A stretch of DNA of 64,000 nucleotides from contig CACRXP010000699.1 of the NCBI GenBank assembly GCA_902702965.1, positions 91,410-155,409 of the forward strand, given 5' to 3'. The position numbers were made by a program, and so were the translations under genes. Positions 11,007 to 20,990 of the stretch are shown piece by piece (position 1 is the first letter of the stretch; each line of letters begins with the position of its first letter). A model generated the notes under the pieces. It made no database searches and was not told where the DNA came from. It saw nothing but the letters and a program-made list of their open reading frames with translations. Source of the DNA: Spirometra erinaceieuropaei (lineage: Eukaryota > Platyhelminthes > Cestoda > Diphyllobothriidea > Diphyllobothriidae).

Positions 11007-11720
11007 TTATAACGACAGCTCAAGTCTTAGCTTCCGTATTTCTATCTCTTTACACGTAAGATAGCGCGCCAGGAATGGCAATACGGAAGCTCGAAAAGCC
11101 GATGTGCGACAAGACAAAAGTCGGAAGCTGCGGCGCATCGGGCGGGAAGACTTCGCAGAAATAAGATCAGAATGCAAAGAATGGGCAACGCCATCCATAA
11201 TCCGACCAGCGAATTGCTTGACCGTATTGAAATTTCGTTGTAGGACAATATCGACTAAATAAAGAATAAGAAACACCAGCGACAGAAGATAGCATTCGGA
11301 GGACTCGTTTCAAAATTAAAATATCCTTTTTTTAGCAAAGAAGGAAAAATTACAGGAGAGCAGTATACGATAAGAGGAAGAATGCAGGCATCAATGAATT
11401 GCCAGACTACGGGTTGAGGTGTGTGGTAGGAACGTAAACGACGAATGTAATAAAGAAGTTTACGAACTTTAGTAAGTAGTGACTCCACATGGAGGGAAAA
11501 TGAGAGAGTTGATGACAAAGTAACGCCAAGGTACCTGAAAGAGGATACCTCGTTAGGAAGGGTGTCAGAGGATTCAGGACTAGGAGAGAACCGCAGTCGG
11601 AAAATACACTGAACTGATTTTTGACTGTTCATTAAGAGGCCATTTTCCTCCGACCATACTAGGACATGGTTTAGGCCATCCTTTAGAGACTGGAGGTGTG
11701 TCTGACCTATGTGGCTTCCT
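11007..11720 (-). pseudogene. CR1/jockey-type LINE reverse transcriptase, C-terminal fragment
   Basis: On the minus strand one frame (about 11720 to 11290) gives the region after the catalytic motif of a non-LTR RT. It shows WSEENGLLMNSQKS, then SSFRYLGVTLSS, then a thumb-like stretch VRKLLYYIRRLR and ILPLIVYCSPVIFP. A frameshift near 11280 moves the reading to the next frame. That frame ends with the C-terminal region of such proteins (DGVAHSLHSDL, then RTSAFRASVLPFLARYL). The polymerase motif and the endonuclease are absent, so this is a 5'-truncated dead copy. It differs from the RTE-like family elsewhere in the window. The first 60 codons of the longer frame overlap the telomere-like tract and are not coding. 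Confidence 0.75.
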
Positions 11721-12110
11721 AAACAGGGCATGTGAATGGGTACGTCCTGCCCAAGTGATAAAGGTAGACCTGCGGACAATATAGGAAAGGGCAAAATATT
11801 TCCGTGTCCAAAACATAACAATAACCCTAAAATAAAACCAAACCCTTCCCTCAATCTTGACCCTAACTCTGCTCTCAACCGTAACTCCGCGGTCAACAAT
11901 AGCCCCTACCTTAACCCTAGGCTTGATCCCGACTTGCCTTACCGTTACCTTTAAATTTGACCTTAAACCTAATCCTCAGCCTAACCGCGACCTTGAACCT
12001 ACAACTGACTTCATTGGAAGTTGGCTTAAAGCCACCCGGTATTGCAGGCGGCTCCTGTTTTTCCATGTCCTGTTCAGGCGACCAAATAAGTCAGTCCTAC
12101 CGAGCTAAGC
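11710..12110. repeat. Repeat with internal telomere-like (CCCTAA-related) tract, copy 1
   Basis: The flanks CTAAACAGGGCATG...GGGTACGTCC and GGAAGTTGGC...GCAGGCGGCTCCTG are shared with copy 2 at 12500-13010. Between them (about 11820-11990) the sequence is a degenerate six-base pattern of AACCCTAAC and CTTAACC words, as expected from a decayed TTAGGG array on the opposite strand. Confidence 0.6.
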
Positions 12111-12499
12111 CTCGGTGTGCCGTACTGCAGAACTTACGGCTTAGTCTAGATGACTTGCAAAGATTGCTCCTGTGTTTTGCCATCTTTCCGTGAAGCCGGG
12201 TACGCGTGGCATTCATGTGTACAAGGCTGTATTGCACTTTTACTGTGTCCGGTCTGTGAACTGACAGAATCCAGAAATTGGTAACGCCCCCCCTCCCCCC
12301 GCTTCTATGCATGTGCAGCCAACACTCCTTTGACTAATCTAACGCCCTCACGCAGCCATAAGGTCAGGCTGACTTGACCTGGCAGGTGTGTACACGCGCT
12401 CGCGCGTGCTAACTGTCTCTCATGCCTGTCTGTGTGATCTGTAGGCCCCAGTCAAGGTCGCGGCTGGAGGCCATGTAGGCTTGTCGGCGACGCTGGCTC
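12111..12499. other. No recognised feature between the two telomere-like repeats
   Basis: Mixed sequence with a C-run near 12287-12300. No frame of interest and no repeat partner was noticed. Confidence 0.5.
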
Positions 12500-13010
12500 A
12501 TGTATCCCCCCCTAAACAGGGCATGGGAATGGGTACGTCCCCCGCCCAGGTTATAAAGGCGAACCTGCGCATAATTCCGGAAGGGACAAAAATTTCCCGT
12601 GTCCTAACACCAACAACAACCCTGATAGAAAACTAAACCGTTGCCCTAAGCTCGGCCTTAAGCCTACCCTAAACCTTAACCCAGCAGTTCATACCAGCCC
12701 CCGACTTACTTTACTGTCAACTTCAACTCTACTATTAAACCTTAACCCTTAATATAAAAGTAAGCCCTTGTCCTAGTCTTAAATCTAACCATAAACCGTA
12801 ACCCTTCAGTTAACACCAACCCCTGCCATAACCCTAAATCTGATCCTGACTTACGTTACAGTCAACTTCAACTCTAGCCTTAAACTTGATCCTTAACTTA
12901 GCCCTAACCTGAAATCTAATCCTAATTTCACTGGAAGTTGGCACAAAGCCACCCCTATTGCAGGCGGTTCCTGTTTAAGGGGCCACATAAGTCAATCCTA
13001 CTGGCGTGTC
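12500..13010. repeat. Repeat with internal telomere-like tract, copy 2
   Basis: It has the same flanks as copy 1, with a longer degenerate CCCTAA-like interior (about 12605-12935). The interior contains its own internal duplication: TTACTGTCAACTTCAACTCTA near 12710 and a similar TACAGTCAACTTCAACTCTA near 12860. Direct orientation relative to copy 1. Confidence 0.6.
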
Positions 13011-14187
13011 AAACGTTGATAAGAAGTCGATCTACTTCACCCCGAGGGTAGTCATCAAGTACTTCCAGTTTTCGCTCATCTTCCACGTGCACAGACCAGC
13101 AATTACAGAAAGATAGACCGGACGGATGCAAGGTACACGCGAATCGTCGCGGCGATGGAGGTGTCGCGTCGGGTCCACAGGCACTTTCGAAGGCTTGAAA
13201 AAAACCGGCGATTTAATTGGCGATTTCGGACATCTATCTTCAGTGCCCGGATCGTCTTGTACGCACAGGTCATTTTATAGGGCAGATCATCCCTCTTTCG
13301 CGTATATGCCTTATTTTTACCGTTCTGTCGCAGCCAGTGTTGTCTGCGGCGACGTTCGACCATCTTCATCGAGCAATAGATTCTGCCCTCATTTACTCGC
13401 ACTTTGACTGGCTCACTTATCGGGCTAAAAAAGGTTGGATTGGTGAACACTAAAGTCCCTGCTTCAGTGAATTGAGGTTAGAATACCCACGGCACCGCCT
13501 ACTCTGGTGCTTGCGATATTAGTAATTCTTACATTACAGCCTTCTCGCTTTGGTGACCCTCTGCATTCATTTCTACAGTACAATTGGAGCCGCATTGTAC
13601 GTCACTGCCAAGTACAAGGATCAGCCAGTAAGGGGGCAGAGTGACTGCTCTGAGAGCGCCGAGGGTAAGAAGAACAGTCTCCCTTCTATGGAAGCGCCCA
13701 TCTCCTACCTTGACCAGCCGGTGGGGAAGCCAGTTTTGGCTGTGCCGTTGATCGCCAATGGCCATGCAACTTCTCATCACTCCTCTCCTCCTCCTTCTCC
13801 TCCTCTCCTCTCATCCTCGTCTCCCAAGCGTCCCATTTCCCCGAGCTGAGTGATGACTCAACTGCCTCCCACCTCGCCCTTCCCTAAAACTCTCGTCCTT
13901 ATCCCTCCCCTCTACCTCCCCTCTAGCCCATTCCTCCTGCCAGTGATGAATGGATTCGGCTCGACTCGCCTGCCCTTCCCTGCGAGTGAGCTGGTGCATA
14001 TGCATGTGCACTGCTGAGCTTGATTTCAAAAAGCATTTGATCTTGACTCCTCAGCCTCATGATGCCTGTGCCAATATCTCCTTCGTTCTTCCTGATTTCT
14101 TGTCTTTTTTATACACGCAACCTTTGCATATCTTTTCTCCTGCTTGACGAACACGTTAACAGCCGAATATTTTATTCCGACTCGTGG
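13011..14187. other. No gene recognised; pyrimidine-rich in part
   Basis: Several frames of 60-115 codons exist on both strands, but none has a recognisable domain and they overlap one another. Bases 13785-13950 are rich in C/T. No repeat partner was found in the window, so this could be low-copy intergenic DNA. Confidence 0.45.
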
Positions 14188-14189
14188 TC

Positions 14190-14246
14190 CATATATATAT
14201 ATGAATATATTTATATATATGAATATATATATATATATATATATAT
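14190..14246. repeat. TA microsatellite with GAATATAT interruptions
   Basis: Alternating AT run broken twice by ATGAATATAT. Confidence 0.9.
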
Positions 14247-14739
14247 GATGTGTACATATGTATGAGATTCGTCAAAACGTCATGGAATTTTTGAGTTTGC
14301 ACTTTGACTAGGGTCTCTCTATTTGATCCTACAGCCCCTCCTCTGCTGTCTTCTCACCTTTATGATTTTGCTCAATCTGGGCATGCTTTTGAAGTGCCAA
14401 AAATACTCTACTGTTTCCTTTGGGAAGACTGCTCCATTTTCCCCGACTCCTCGCGGCTCACGTGTGATCGCTGTTCTAGCTGGTGCCCATCGATCCTCCA
14501 CGACAGGATGCGCACATATAAACAGAGTCTGTGCGAGGTTATGACTCCTGACGTAACAGGGGAATGTGGTGGTAAGCCCAGAACTTGGCCAGAAGGCTGC
14601 GTAAACTAATTTTGTCCAATCCTATCACCAACTGCGTGACAGGCTCGAACAGTTACCTGGGAGACGGAATACAGATTGGCGTCGACACTGGGGAATCCAT
14701 CCCTATGACACATCGGTGCATTTCTCACAGTGATAAATC
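14247..14739. other. No recognised feature
   Basis: A frame of 101 codons at 14304-14609 has no recognisable motif. No repeat partner was noticed. Confidence 0.45.
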
Positions 14740-15115
14740 TGACGCGCTTGAACCTGTTGCGACGCGCTGAAAATCGTGGCTCGAAAGACCGCCAACTGAT
14801 GGGCTGAGTCATTCCTTGTGATTGAAAGTCTCGCGCAAGGACTCCCTCTTAGTGTGACCTTTGTGGCAGGCTCACCAGTGTGCGATCCGAGATGCCATCG
14901 GAAAGCCTGGAACACACCGCGAGGACGGGATCGCGTATGGCACGCGTAGACCAACCGTTTTGCTTTGATGACCACTTCGGTCGTTCTGACTCTGTCTTTT
15001 CACTGGGCCTAGATGGGTGATGGAGGAAGGAGCGCGGTAGATGCTGTGATAGTCTACCTCACTGTAGACTAGTTCACGCCAATTCACCGTCCTGCGCCCA
15101 CTCCCTGAGGCACGC
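14740..15115 (+). repeat. Degenerate LINE 3' UTR fragment, sense
   Basis: The order of landmarks follows 45298-45770: CTGACGCGCTTGAA, CCAACTGA, TGTGACCTTTGTGGCA, GTGTGCGATCCGAG, TTCTGACTCTGTCTTTT, and GGTAGATGCTGTGATAGTCTACC. Divergence is clearly higher than among the main LINE copies. Confidence 0.55.
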
Positions 15116-15689
15116 GTTGGGCGCCTTCGTATGTGACGGTCGACCTGTTGTCATGTGGTGCTCAGGGTGGATGGTAATCTTGGTCGACTGACGATCGCAC
15201 CGAGCTTCCAGCTTCACCTAGTGGTCATTCACCTCTGACCACCTGGCTGATAGCTTCTCCGTGTTGAACCAGGAAGCTGTACTCAGCTCGGGAGTCAGGC
15301 CTCAGCAACCTCTTCCACCGTCTGGTGCAGGAATCGACTACGTCTTCTCCTCCAATGGGATGTGCGTAATCTGATTGGTTCATTAGGGCGGAGGCGGTAC
15401 TTTGAGACGCACACAGACACCAGGCTGTTGATCACCGTGTCCGATCGCTTTAGCCGGTCTTGCCACAGGGTCACGGTGGGGCACTGAGATCATGTCTCAG
15501 GGTGTCTGTGGTCTGCCAGACGAACTATCATCCATCGGGGTCTACGGGACGCTTTTCTATGTCCATGTCTGGTGTGCCTTGCGCAGCAGCTACCTTCACT
15601 CGACCGCCTATTTTTATCAGGGCCTTTGGACAGTGGTGTCCATTTGGCAATGTCTCAAATAGAAGCTTGACGGTCGCGAAAGACGATCT
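15116..15689. other. No recognised feature between two inverted LINE 3' fragments
   Basis: Unassigned sequence lying between a sense (14740-15115) and an antisense (15690-15835) LINE 3' fragment. Frames here show no known motif. Confidence 0.4.
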
Positions 15690-15835
15690 TCGCCATGCGC
15701 TCCACAGGATAGGCGGTGACTTGCGCTGCATCTACCTCACTCTCTCCTCCCTCAGCCACCTGGGTTCGGTGTCAAAACAAAGTCTAGAAGACCGGAGGCA
15801 TGATCGGGCACAGTGGTTGGCAGAGCCGTGGTTGG
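15690..15835 (-). repeat. LINE 3'-end fragment, antisense
   Basis: It shares GACGATCTTCGCCATGCGCTCCACAGG-like and GTGACTTGCGCTGCATCTACC words with 33690-33790 and 60930-61030, followed by the AAGACCGGAGGC core. R1 copy 3 begins directly after it. Confidence 0.5.
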
Positions 15836-16476
15836 TCACCGTAGATTCCGAAATTGTGATTGAGAGCGGAACTGCCTGAGTTCAGTTGCCACTCTACTGG
15901 AGAAATGCAGCTCTGTTTTTTGCAACTGCTGTCATAGCGGAGAGTAGAAACATTCGCGGGGAGCTGAACACCCGTCCTTCGTGCTAAATGTGAATGAACA
16001 CCACGCAGTCGGAAGTGGTTGCGTGTGGATGAATTGCATTTTCTGACAAGACTGAGGGTTATTACGTTACTCTGAAATGTCGTGCGTTCTGTGTTTTCGC
16101 ACATAAAGACTTAACCGTGACTGTGCTTTACTGAACGTTAACAAGAACGTCCAGAAAAGGTAGATGGTTGTATTCTTCCTCCCCCTTCCCCCTCCCCTTC
16201 CCCCTTTCCCACCTTTTTTTCTTCCCCTCCTATTTCTCCCCCCTCCTCATCCTCCTACTCCTCCTCATACTTCTCATTCTCCATCTCCCCCTCCCTCTTC
16301 CCCCTCCTCTTTCCTCCGTATTCTTCCTCGTCATCCTTCTCTCCCTCCTCTCTCTCGTTCCTACTCCAATATAAAGGCATCACCCTGTATTGTGAAATGC
16401 GACTCTCGTGGAATTCTAGAACCATGTCCTCCTTTGCCCATGAAAATACTCCCATCGAGCTGTGAAATCTAAATAT
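15836..16476 (+). repeat. Dispersed repeat R1, copy 3
   Basis: This aligns from end to end with 1694-2300, including the C/T tract (about 16168-16365). It continues at 16905 after the palindromic insertion and then leads into unit B, just as copy 2 leads into unit A. Confidence 0.75.
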
Positions 16477-16904
16477 GAACAAGGCGAAGGCGACGAAGCA
16501 TGCAGAATTTCATGACGTCATAAATTTTGAGACCTCTCATTCAGCTGCACACGGTCATTGCATAGTTATATTACAAGGCAAAACTGTTCAATCAACGATC
16601 GACCTAGAGAGCTAAAACGTGATAGGTTACCTGAAACGTGGGTCTAATATGCGGGTGCATATGGTGAGGGGGGGAGGGGGAGAGAAGTCACCATATGCAC
16701 CCGCATACTAGACCCATGTTTCAGGTTACCTAACACGTTTTAGCTCTCTAGGTTGATCGTTGATTGAACAGTTTTGCCTTGTAATATAACTATGCAATGA
16801 CCGTGTGCAGCTGAATGAGAGGTCTCGAAATTTATGACGTCATTAAATTCTGCATGCTTTGTCGCCTTCGCCTTGTTCAAATTTATCCCGGGAAAACACT
16901 GCTT
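16477..16904. mobile_element. 402-bp palindromic element with G-rich loop and 12-bp target duplication
   Basis: Arms 16477-16667 and 16688-16878 (191 bp each) are reverse complements with about 8 mismatches and no indel. The 20-base loop is purine-only and G-rich (16668-16687). AAATCTAAATAT occurs at 16465-16476 and 16905-16916, and the homologous sites at 2297 and 3281 carry it once. The whole of 16477-16904 is therefore an insertion. A 26-base tail (16879-16904) lies outside the right arm. No coding frame. The class is unknown: a MITE or fold-back element, or a snap-back copy of something larger. Confidence 0.85.
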
Positions 16905-17279
16905 AAATCTAAATATGTAGCGCGTAGGTTCCACCTACCAGCGCTTGTTCGTTAAATGATGAATCGTCATACTACAACAGAAAATAATTCCTTCACCAGG
17001 TCTCCTCATTAAGGCCAGTAGCAACCTATCGGGATTCTGAGATCTTCTAAGACAGGAAATGTTTGTACGGCTGCTAACTAATCAACTAATCGTTTATTTT
17101 TTCCCTAATTTATAAACCGGCATACCATTAGTGGTGTTCTGCGTGCCAGGTGTACTGCCAGTTCTAGTTTGAATAAAGTAAAACGTCCTCGAGAACCTAC
17201 CACAATGGGATAATATACGTATATTATCGCAGGTGGCACGTTCGCCAGCAGGGTCTTGAAGCGTCCTCGAAGACCCCAA

Positions 17280-17880
17280 CAGGCAGTCGCCGAGCCACCA
17301 GTAAGGATGCAGGAGGAGTTCTTACAGAGAAATTGCCGATAAAAGGGTCACTTCTGCCTCAAACGCCTTCCTCATCTTCATACAGGGCTTGCATGAACAA
17401 GGCAAATGCACGCCATTTGGTTCGCCGTTGCTGAGAACCTGCTGCAGTAGCGTGGATGGATGTTTAAGCAACCAGCTGGTGCAGTTCACAAGTCCTTCAC
17501 TTTATGATAATCTTTTTGAGGAGGCGACTCTGCATCTGCAGGTTTCGCTTTCATTCACATGCGAGTGTATTTGGGTCATGTGGTTGACTGTGTTGCACAT
17601 GTCGCTGGTACTAAAAGCAGCAAACCGCAAAGCCTCTCGCCTGCAAGAAATGTGGGTGTAAGAAAATGCCTTCAATTTTCTGCCAGAATGATAGATCAGT
17701 ACCCTGATGGACGTCACCAGGAGATCTGTTTCAGGAACTGACAGAATTCCAAGCCATGAATTTTAGCCCACCGTGATAACTTGAAGCGCGTCTGATTGTT
17801 ACTATATCGAACATGCGCTAAGGAGTAGCTGGTAAAATGTCTTCATTTGCCGCTCACTTAATTACCGATTCGTGCCTGCA
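17280..17880 (+). repeat. Repeat block with unrecognised frame (unit B copy)
   Basis: Counterpart of 3640-4240. The frame (17389-17661) is 90 codons, ending ten codons earlier than in unit A because of a TAA. Most differences from A change amino acids as readily as not, so I see no sign of selection. Confidence 0.6.
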
Positions 17881-17939
17881 GCAAAAAGTAGGCGTGGGTG
17901 TACGTAAAAGCAGCCAGTGATGGTTGTCTACCACAGGTT

Positions 17940-19080
17940 TTCCTAAGTACGCATGTGGTCTAATAGGCCCAGTCGGTAGGTCAATGTGCGAGTGCAGTGT
18001 GGCCAGTGGAGGGGAGTGTGGATTGGGGACCCAAGCACTGGTTCGCCAGTTCCTGTGCGATGGATCCGCAAGTGACCAGCCACGCCTATGCGTGACGTGA
18101 AGGTGAGATCACAATGAGGAGAGGTATGGGCTGAGTCCACATCGCTGGTGGTGAGGGTGATAATTGAAAGCGCGTCAGTATTGTATGCGGTAATGACGGG
18201 GACAGGATATTCCGCAGCAGGTGTTGAGGCGGTGGCACAGCGAAGGCCCACGCGTATGCAGGTCAACCATACCCCCTGTTACACAATGTGAACTGATCAG
18301 GACTTCGTACAACAACCTGCGCGCAATTGCTCGTGCCCCATTAGGTGTACGGGCATTTGAGGCCATGTTAAGAGGGAGCCAGTCTGGCAGCCGGTCATCA
18401 CAAAAACACACACAAGATGCCTGAATTACCGCCTCAGTTGACAACCTTCTAAGCCATTGCCTCTGCCGCACCGTGACAGATGCAAACGCGTCAGACTGTT
18501 TATATTGAGGAATACGTGCTGAGACCGTCGACCTCACGCTCCCTTCCCACGCCCAGACACCAGTCCATTGTGCGGGCCGGTCAGTCGTCAGATGTGGGAG
18601 TGGGCGCAGTCGTTGTAACAGCTAGAGGGCCCGTCTGCGCACGCCGTATGCACGACCTGCCTCCACAGATGCACACTCCAGGATTACACACAAAAGGGGG
18701 GAAAGTGGCTCGAATCTCACATGTAGCAAAGGAGCTCCATGGAGAGAGAGAGGCGCCGAAAGCCACACTTCCCGCTCACAGTAGAGGTGTCGGTGATGTG
18801 GGATTACGGAGGTGTTCTTGTGTGATGCATGTGTTGGTGGGGCGATGTGTGGTGTGCGGTCAAGTCCGCAGTGATATACTGCAGGATATCATCGATGCAC
18901 ATGTGACCGGATAGGCCAATGCAATGGCTGAAGCAGATGCAGGCAGATGAACTGATGACGCCTGCTCTCTGTTGGTGTTTCAGGAGCTGGTTGGTCAGTC
19001 TCCGTGCAATGGATTCGTGAGTGACCGACCGGCATAATGTGTGAAATGGGCGTGTGATGACAGTTTGGGCGTGTTAATCA
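17940..19080 (-). pseudogene. Antisense LINE zinc-finger and 3' UTR fragment (unit B copy)
   Basis: On the minus strand 17943-18110 encodes a decayed finger (SPHCDLTFTSRIGVAGHL) with the same Cys-to-Ser change as unit A. A second finger follows, with its His pair (LLDHMRT) partly kept. The shared Cys loss shows that the decay came before the A/B duplication. Bases 18480-19060 match the LINE 3' UTR and finger sequence in antisense. Confidence 0.65.
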
Positions 19081-19132
19081 CCGGAAAGAACATTCTTAGT
19101 AATTAATCATTTTTTACGGAATATATATATAT

Positions 19133-19282
19133 ATCAGGTGAATAATTTCAGAAATTAATCAGTGCAGAACTTGGAGTTAAATCTCCGGGACATGACTTTT
19201 TAGGGTCAGAACCGAAATTTCATGTCCCGGAGATTTAACTCCAAGTTCTGCACTGATTAATTTCTGAAATTATTCACCTGAT
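19133..19282. repeat. Perfect 63-bp inverted repeat, 24-base loop
   Basis: The left arm 19133-19195 begins ATCAGGTGAATAATTTCAG and is an exact reverse complement of 19220-19282. Transcribed, it would form a 63-bp hairpin. Confidence 0.9.
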
Positions 19283-19308
19283 TATTCTCTGGAGTTCATA
19301 TACCGGAA

Positions 19309-19434
19309 ACCGCTAGAGAACGCTGGGGGTCCCACTGAAGAGCCGAACCCCTCGCAGCTGTGTCACGCAGCGGCAGAATATCGGCGAAACACGTGTCTGG
19401 GCTTTTAGCAAGTATCTAGGTCGGGAGTACGGTA
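19309..19434 (+). ncRNA. Candidate hammerhead ribozyme, type I-like
   Basis: Core elements lie in the required order and spacing: stem I strand CCCA (19331-19334), CTGAAGA (19335-19341), stem II GCCGA (19342-19346) pairing with TCGGC (19381-19385), GAAA (19386-19389), palindrome CACGTG (19390-19395) as a loopless stem III, TC (19396-19397), and the stem I partner TGGG (19398-19401). The first stem II pair is the usual G-C. Predicted cleavage is after 19397. Outer pairing ATACCG/CGGTAT closes a longer imperfect stem I, and stem II encloses a further hairpin. Loopless stem III is known from Penelope and retrozyme hammerheads, which act as dimers. Activity is inferred only. Confidence 0.65.
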
Positions 19435-19769
19435 TACTACCATTAATATATATATATATATTACGGTATAATATAGTACGGTGTAAAACGTTCTATGTAT
19501 ACGTTTCATATTAGTCGTAGTACTACTTGTTTGTAGAATAGGCATTACGTGGTTATTCCACAGGAGTTGATTGACTTCGACTCAAATGTTCATTGAAATT
19601 TCGGTTCTGACACCAAAAAGTCATGTCCCAGAGATTTAACTCCAAGACCTGCACTGAGTAATTTCTGAAATTATTCACTTGATACATATATAAAGGCACA
19701 ACGGAACGAGTGAGTTCCGTATGAACGATCGGTGAGCGCCCCCTAACATAACATATATAAATATATATA

Positions 19770-20463
19770 TAAAAGATAGAAGAGGTTCTTCGGAAAAGTC
19801 GAGTTGTACTCGTGAATTTTCGAGCTGGTGACACCAACCTGTCCTCAGACGTAATGGAAAACGAGGGAGAAAGTTATGTTGTCACAGTAGACCAGTTATT
19901 GTGATAGGACAGAACAGACCACTGACGTGTGAGAGGGGGGTAGGGTGGGCTCCCGAGGTCATGGTAGGTCATTAAATGAGGGGCGGGGAAGGGAGAGGAG
20001 ACGGAACAATTACGGCGCACCGTGCTGGAGGGGGAGGGTGGGTGGTGAATCAGTTGGAATGCAAGCGGCTATATTCGCGGTCGTTGATGCGTGATTAGGG
20101 CATGGGGCAGTCATTCGTGAACGTAGACCCTCGTAATGGGCATCTAAGTCAACGTGGCGGTTGATATTACCCGCAGGGGAGTACCAAGCCTCGAGAAATT
20201 CCCTCGCTCGCTTTGTGTTAGCCATGGCGACGACCTCAGTGCCATCCCAATTGAATCGGTGGTCGTACTCGAGTGCATGGGCAAAGACGAGGGGCAGGGG
20301 GTATCGCCGACGGATAGTTAGTTTGTGTTAGTTGATACGGGTGTCCAGGCATCGACCTGTATGGCCAACATACACGCAAGAGCAACTAGCACACGGGATG
20401 CGATAAATTATGTTCGTTTGTTGCTATTTGGGGATGGGATCCTTCACTCGAGATAGTGCTGCG
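19770..20463 (-). pseudogene. Penelope-like element fragment 1 (GIY-YIG endonuclease region and 3' part)
   Basis: On the minus strand, 20463 to 20010 reads through the end of a Penelope-type protein: SRVKDPIPK, stop, QQTNIIYRIPC with CVYVGHTGRCLDTRIN (the GIY-YIG core), then FAHALEYDHRFNWDGTEV and the C-terminus REFLEAWYSP...NRHVDLDAHYEGLRSR. Two in-frame stops, one before QQT and one after TRIN, kill it. It is very close to fragment 3 (46517-47335). The minus-strand 3' flank reaches about 19770 and contains a hairpin also present near 46239-46266. At 20463 the copy turns back on itself (see the inverted repeat at 20401-20514). Confidence 0.8.
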
Positions 20464-20514
20464 CGTAGTGAAGGATCCCATCCCCAAAGAGCAACAAACG
20501 AATGTAATTTATCG
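20401..20514. repeat. Inverted repeat at the 5' end of the Penelope fragment
   Basis: Bases 20401-20448 and 20467-20514 are reverse complements with three mismatches and an 18-base loop. Both arms encode the same Penelope segment (KDPIPK.QQTNVIYR) in opposite directions. The right-hand arm has CAA-family codons where the left has a stop. Confidence 0.85.
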
Positions 20515-20700
20515 CCACCGATCGTTCATACGGAACTCACTCGTTCCGTTGTCGGTAATGCCATTCTTCCATTGTATCATGCGCCGCTGTGCGGCTGCTG
20601 GTTGGGCTCGAGGGAGAGCCCTTAAGGCACAACGGAACGAGTAAGTTCCGTATGAACGATCGCTGAACGCCCCCTACCACTGTATATTCCCGATCGAAAA
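20515..20700 (+). repeat. Inverted flanking block of the SINE family (fold-back pair)
   Basis: A short left block (ACCGATCGTTCATACGGAACTCACTCG) is followed by GTCGGTAATGCCATTCTTCC. The right block then reads in the opposite direction (GCGCCGCTGTGCGGCTGC...GAACGATCGCTGAACGCC). Same modules as at 37171, 49646 and 53324. Confidence 0.65.
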
Positions 20701-20713
20701 CCGACAGGGCAAC

Positions 20714-20990
20714 GGGCTCGTGGCTCGGTGGATAGAGGCGTGGACTTCTAAACCAACAGGTCGCGAGTTCGAGGCTCGGGTGTTCCACAATTCGGGCCTG
20801 GGTATGGCTGGCTGACCATGGCTAATAAGCCAGAAATGGCCATTCCAGTCTCCCTTGTCTTTGTCGGTAATTCCATTCTGCCTAAGTATCATGCGCCGCT
20901 GTGCGGCTGCTGGTTGGGCTCGAGGGAGAGCCCGTAAGGCACAACGGAACGAGTGCGTTCCGTATGAACGATCGTTGAGCGTCCCCTACC
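20714..20990 (+). mobile_element. tRNA-Arg-like SINE with downstream flanking block
   Basis: The head GGGCTCGTGGCTCGGTGG starts at 20714, with box A TGGCTCGGTGG and box B GAGTTCGAGGC. A GGACTTCTAA anticodon-loop-like word resembles tRNA-Arg(TCT). The body continues through the hammerhead-like segment (20806-20850) and CTTTGTCGGTAAT to about 20882. The block that forms the inverted end of the compound element follows, ending near 20990 with CCCCTACC. Confidence 0.7.
20806..20850 (+). ncRNA. Hammerhead-like segment in SINE, core-mutated copy
   Basis: Same layout as at 50126-50170, but the core reads CTGACCA: the conserved G at 20817 is C. Such a change abolishes cleavage in known hammerheads. 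Stem II here is a full TGGCT/AGCCA. Confidence 0.55.

Larger units (their letters stand above)
19133..19441 (+). mobile_element. Unit B-specific insertion carrying a palindrome and a hammerhead-like domain
   Basis: Unit A reads through this site as an unbroken TA run (5502-5521). In B about 309 bp are inserted inside the TA run. The left half is a perfect inverted repeat (19133-19195 against 19220-19282). The right half is a hammerhead-like domain. The palindrome arms resemble a sequence already present in the unit (5663-5742 and 19595-19680), so the insertion may have captured or derived from it. No coding capacity. The element class is unknown. Confidence 0.65.
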
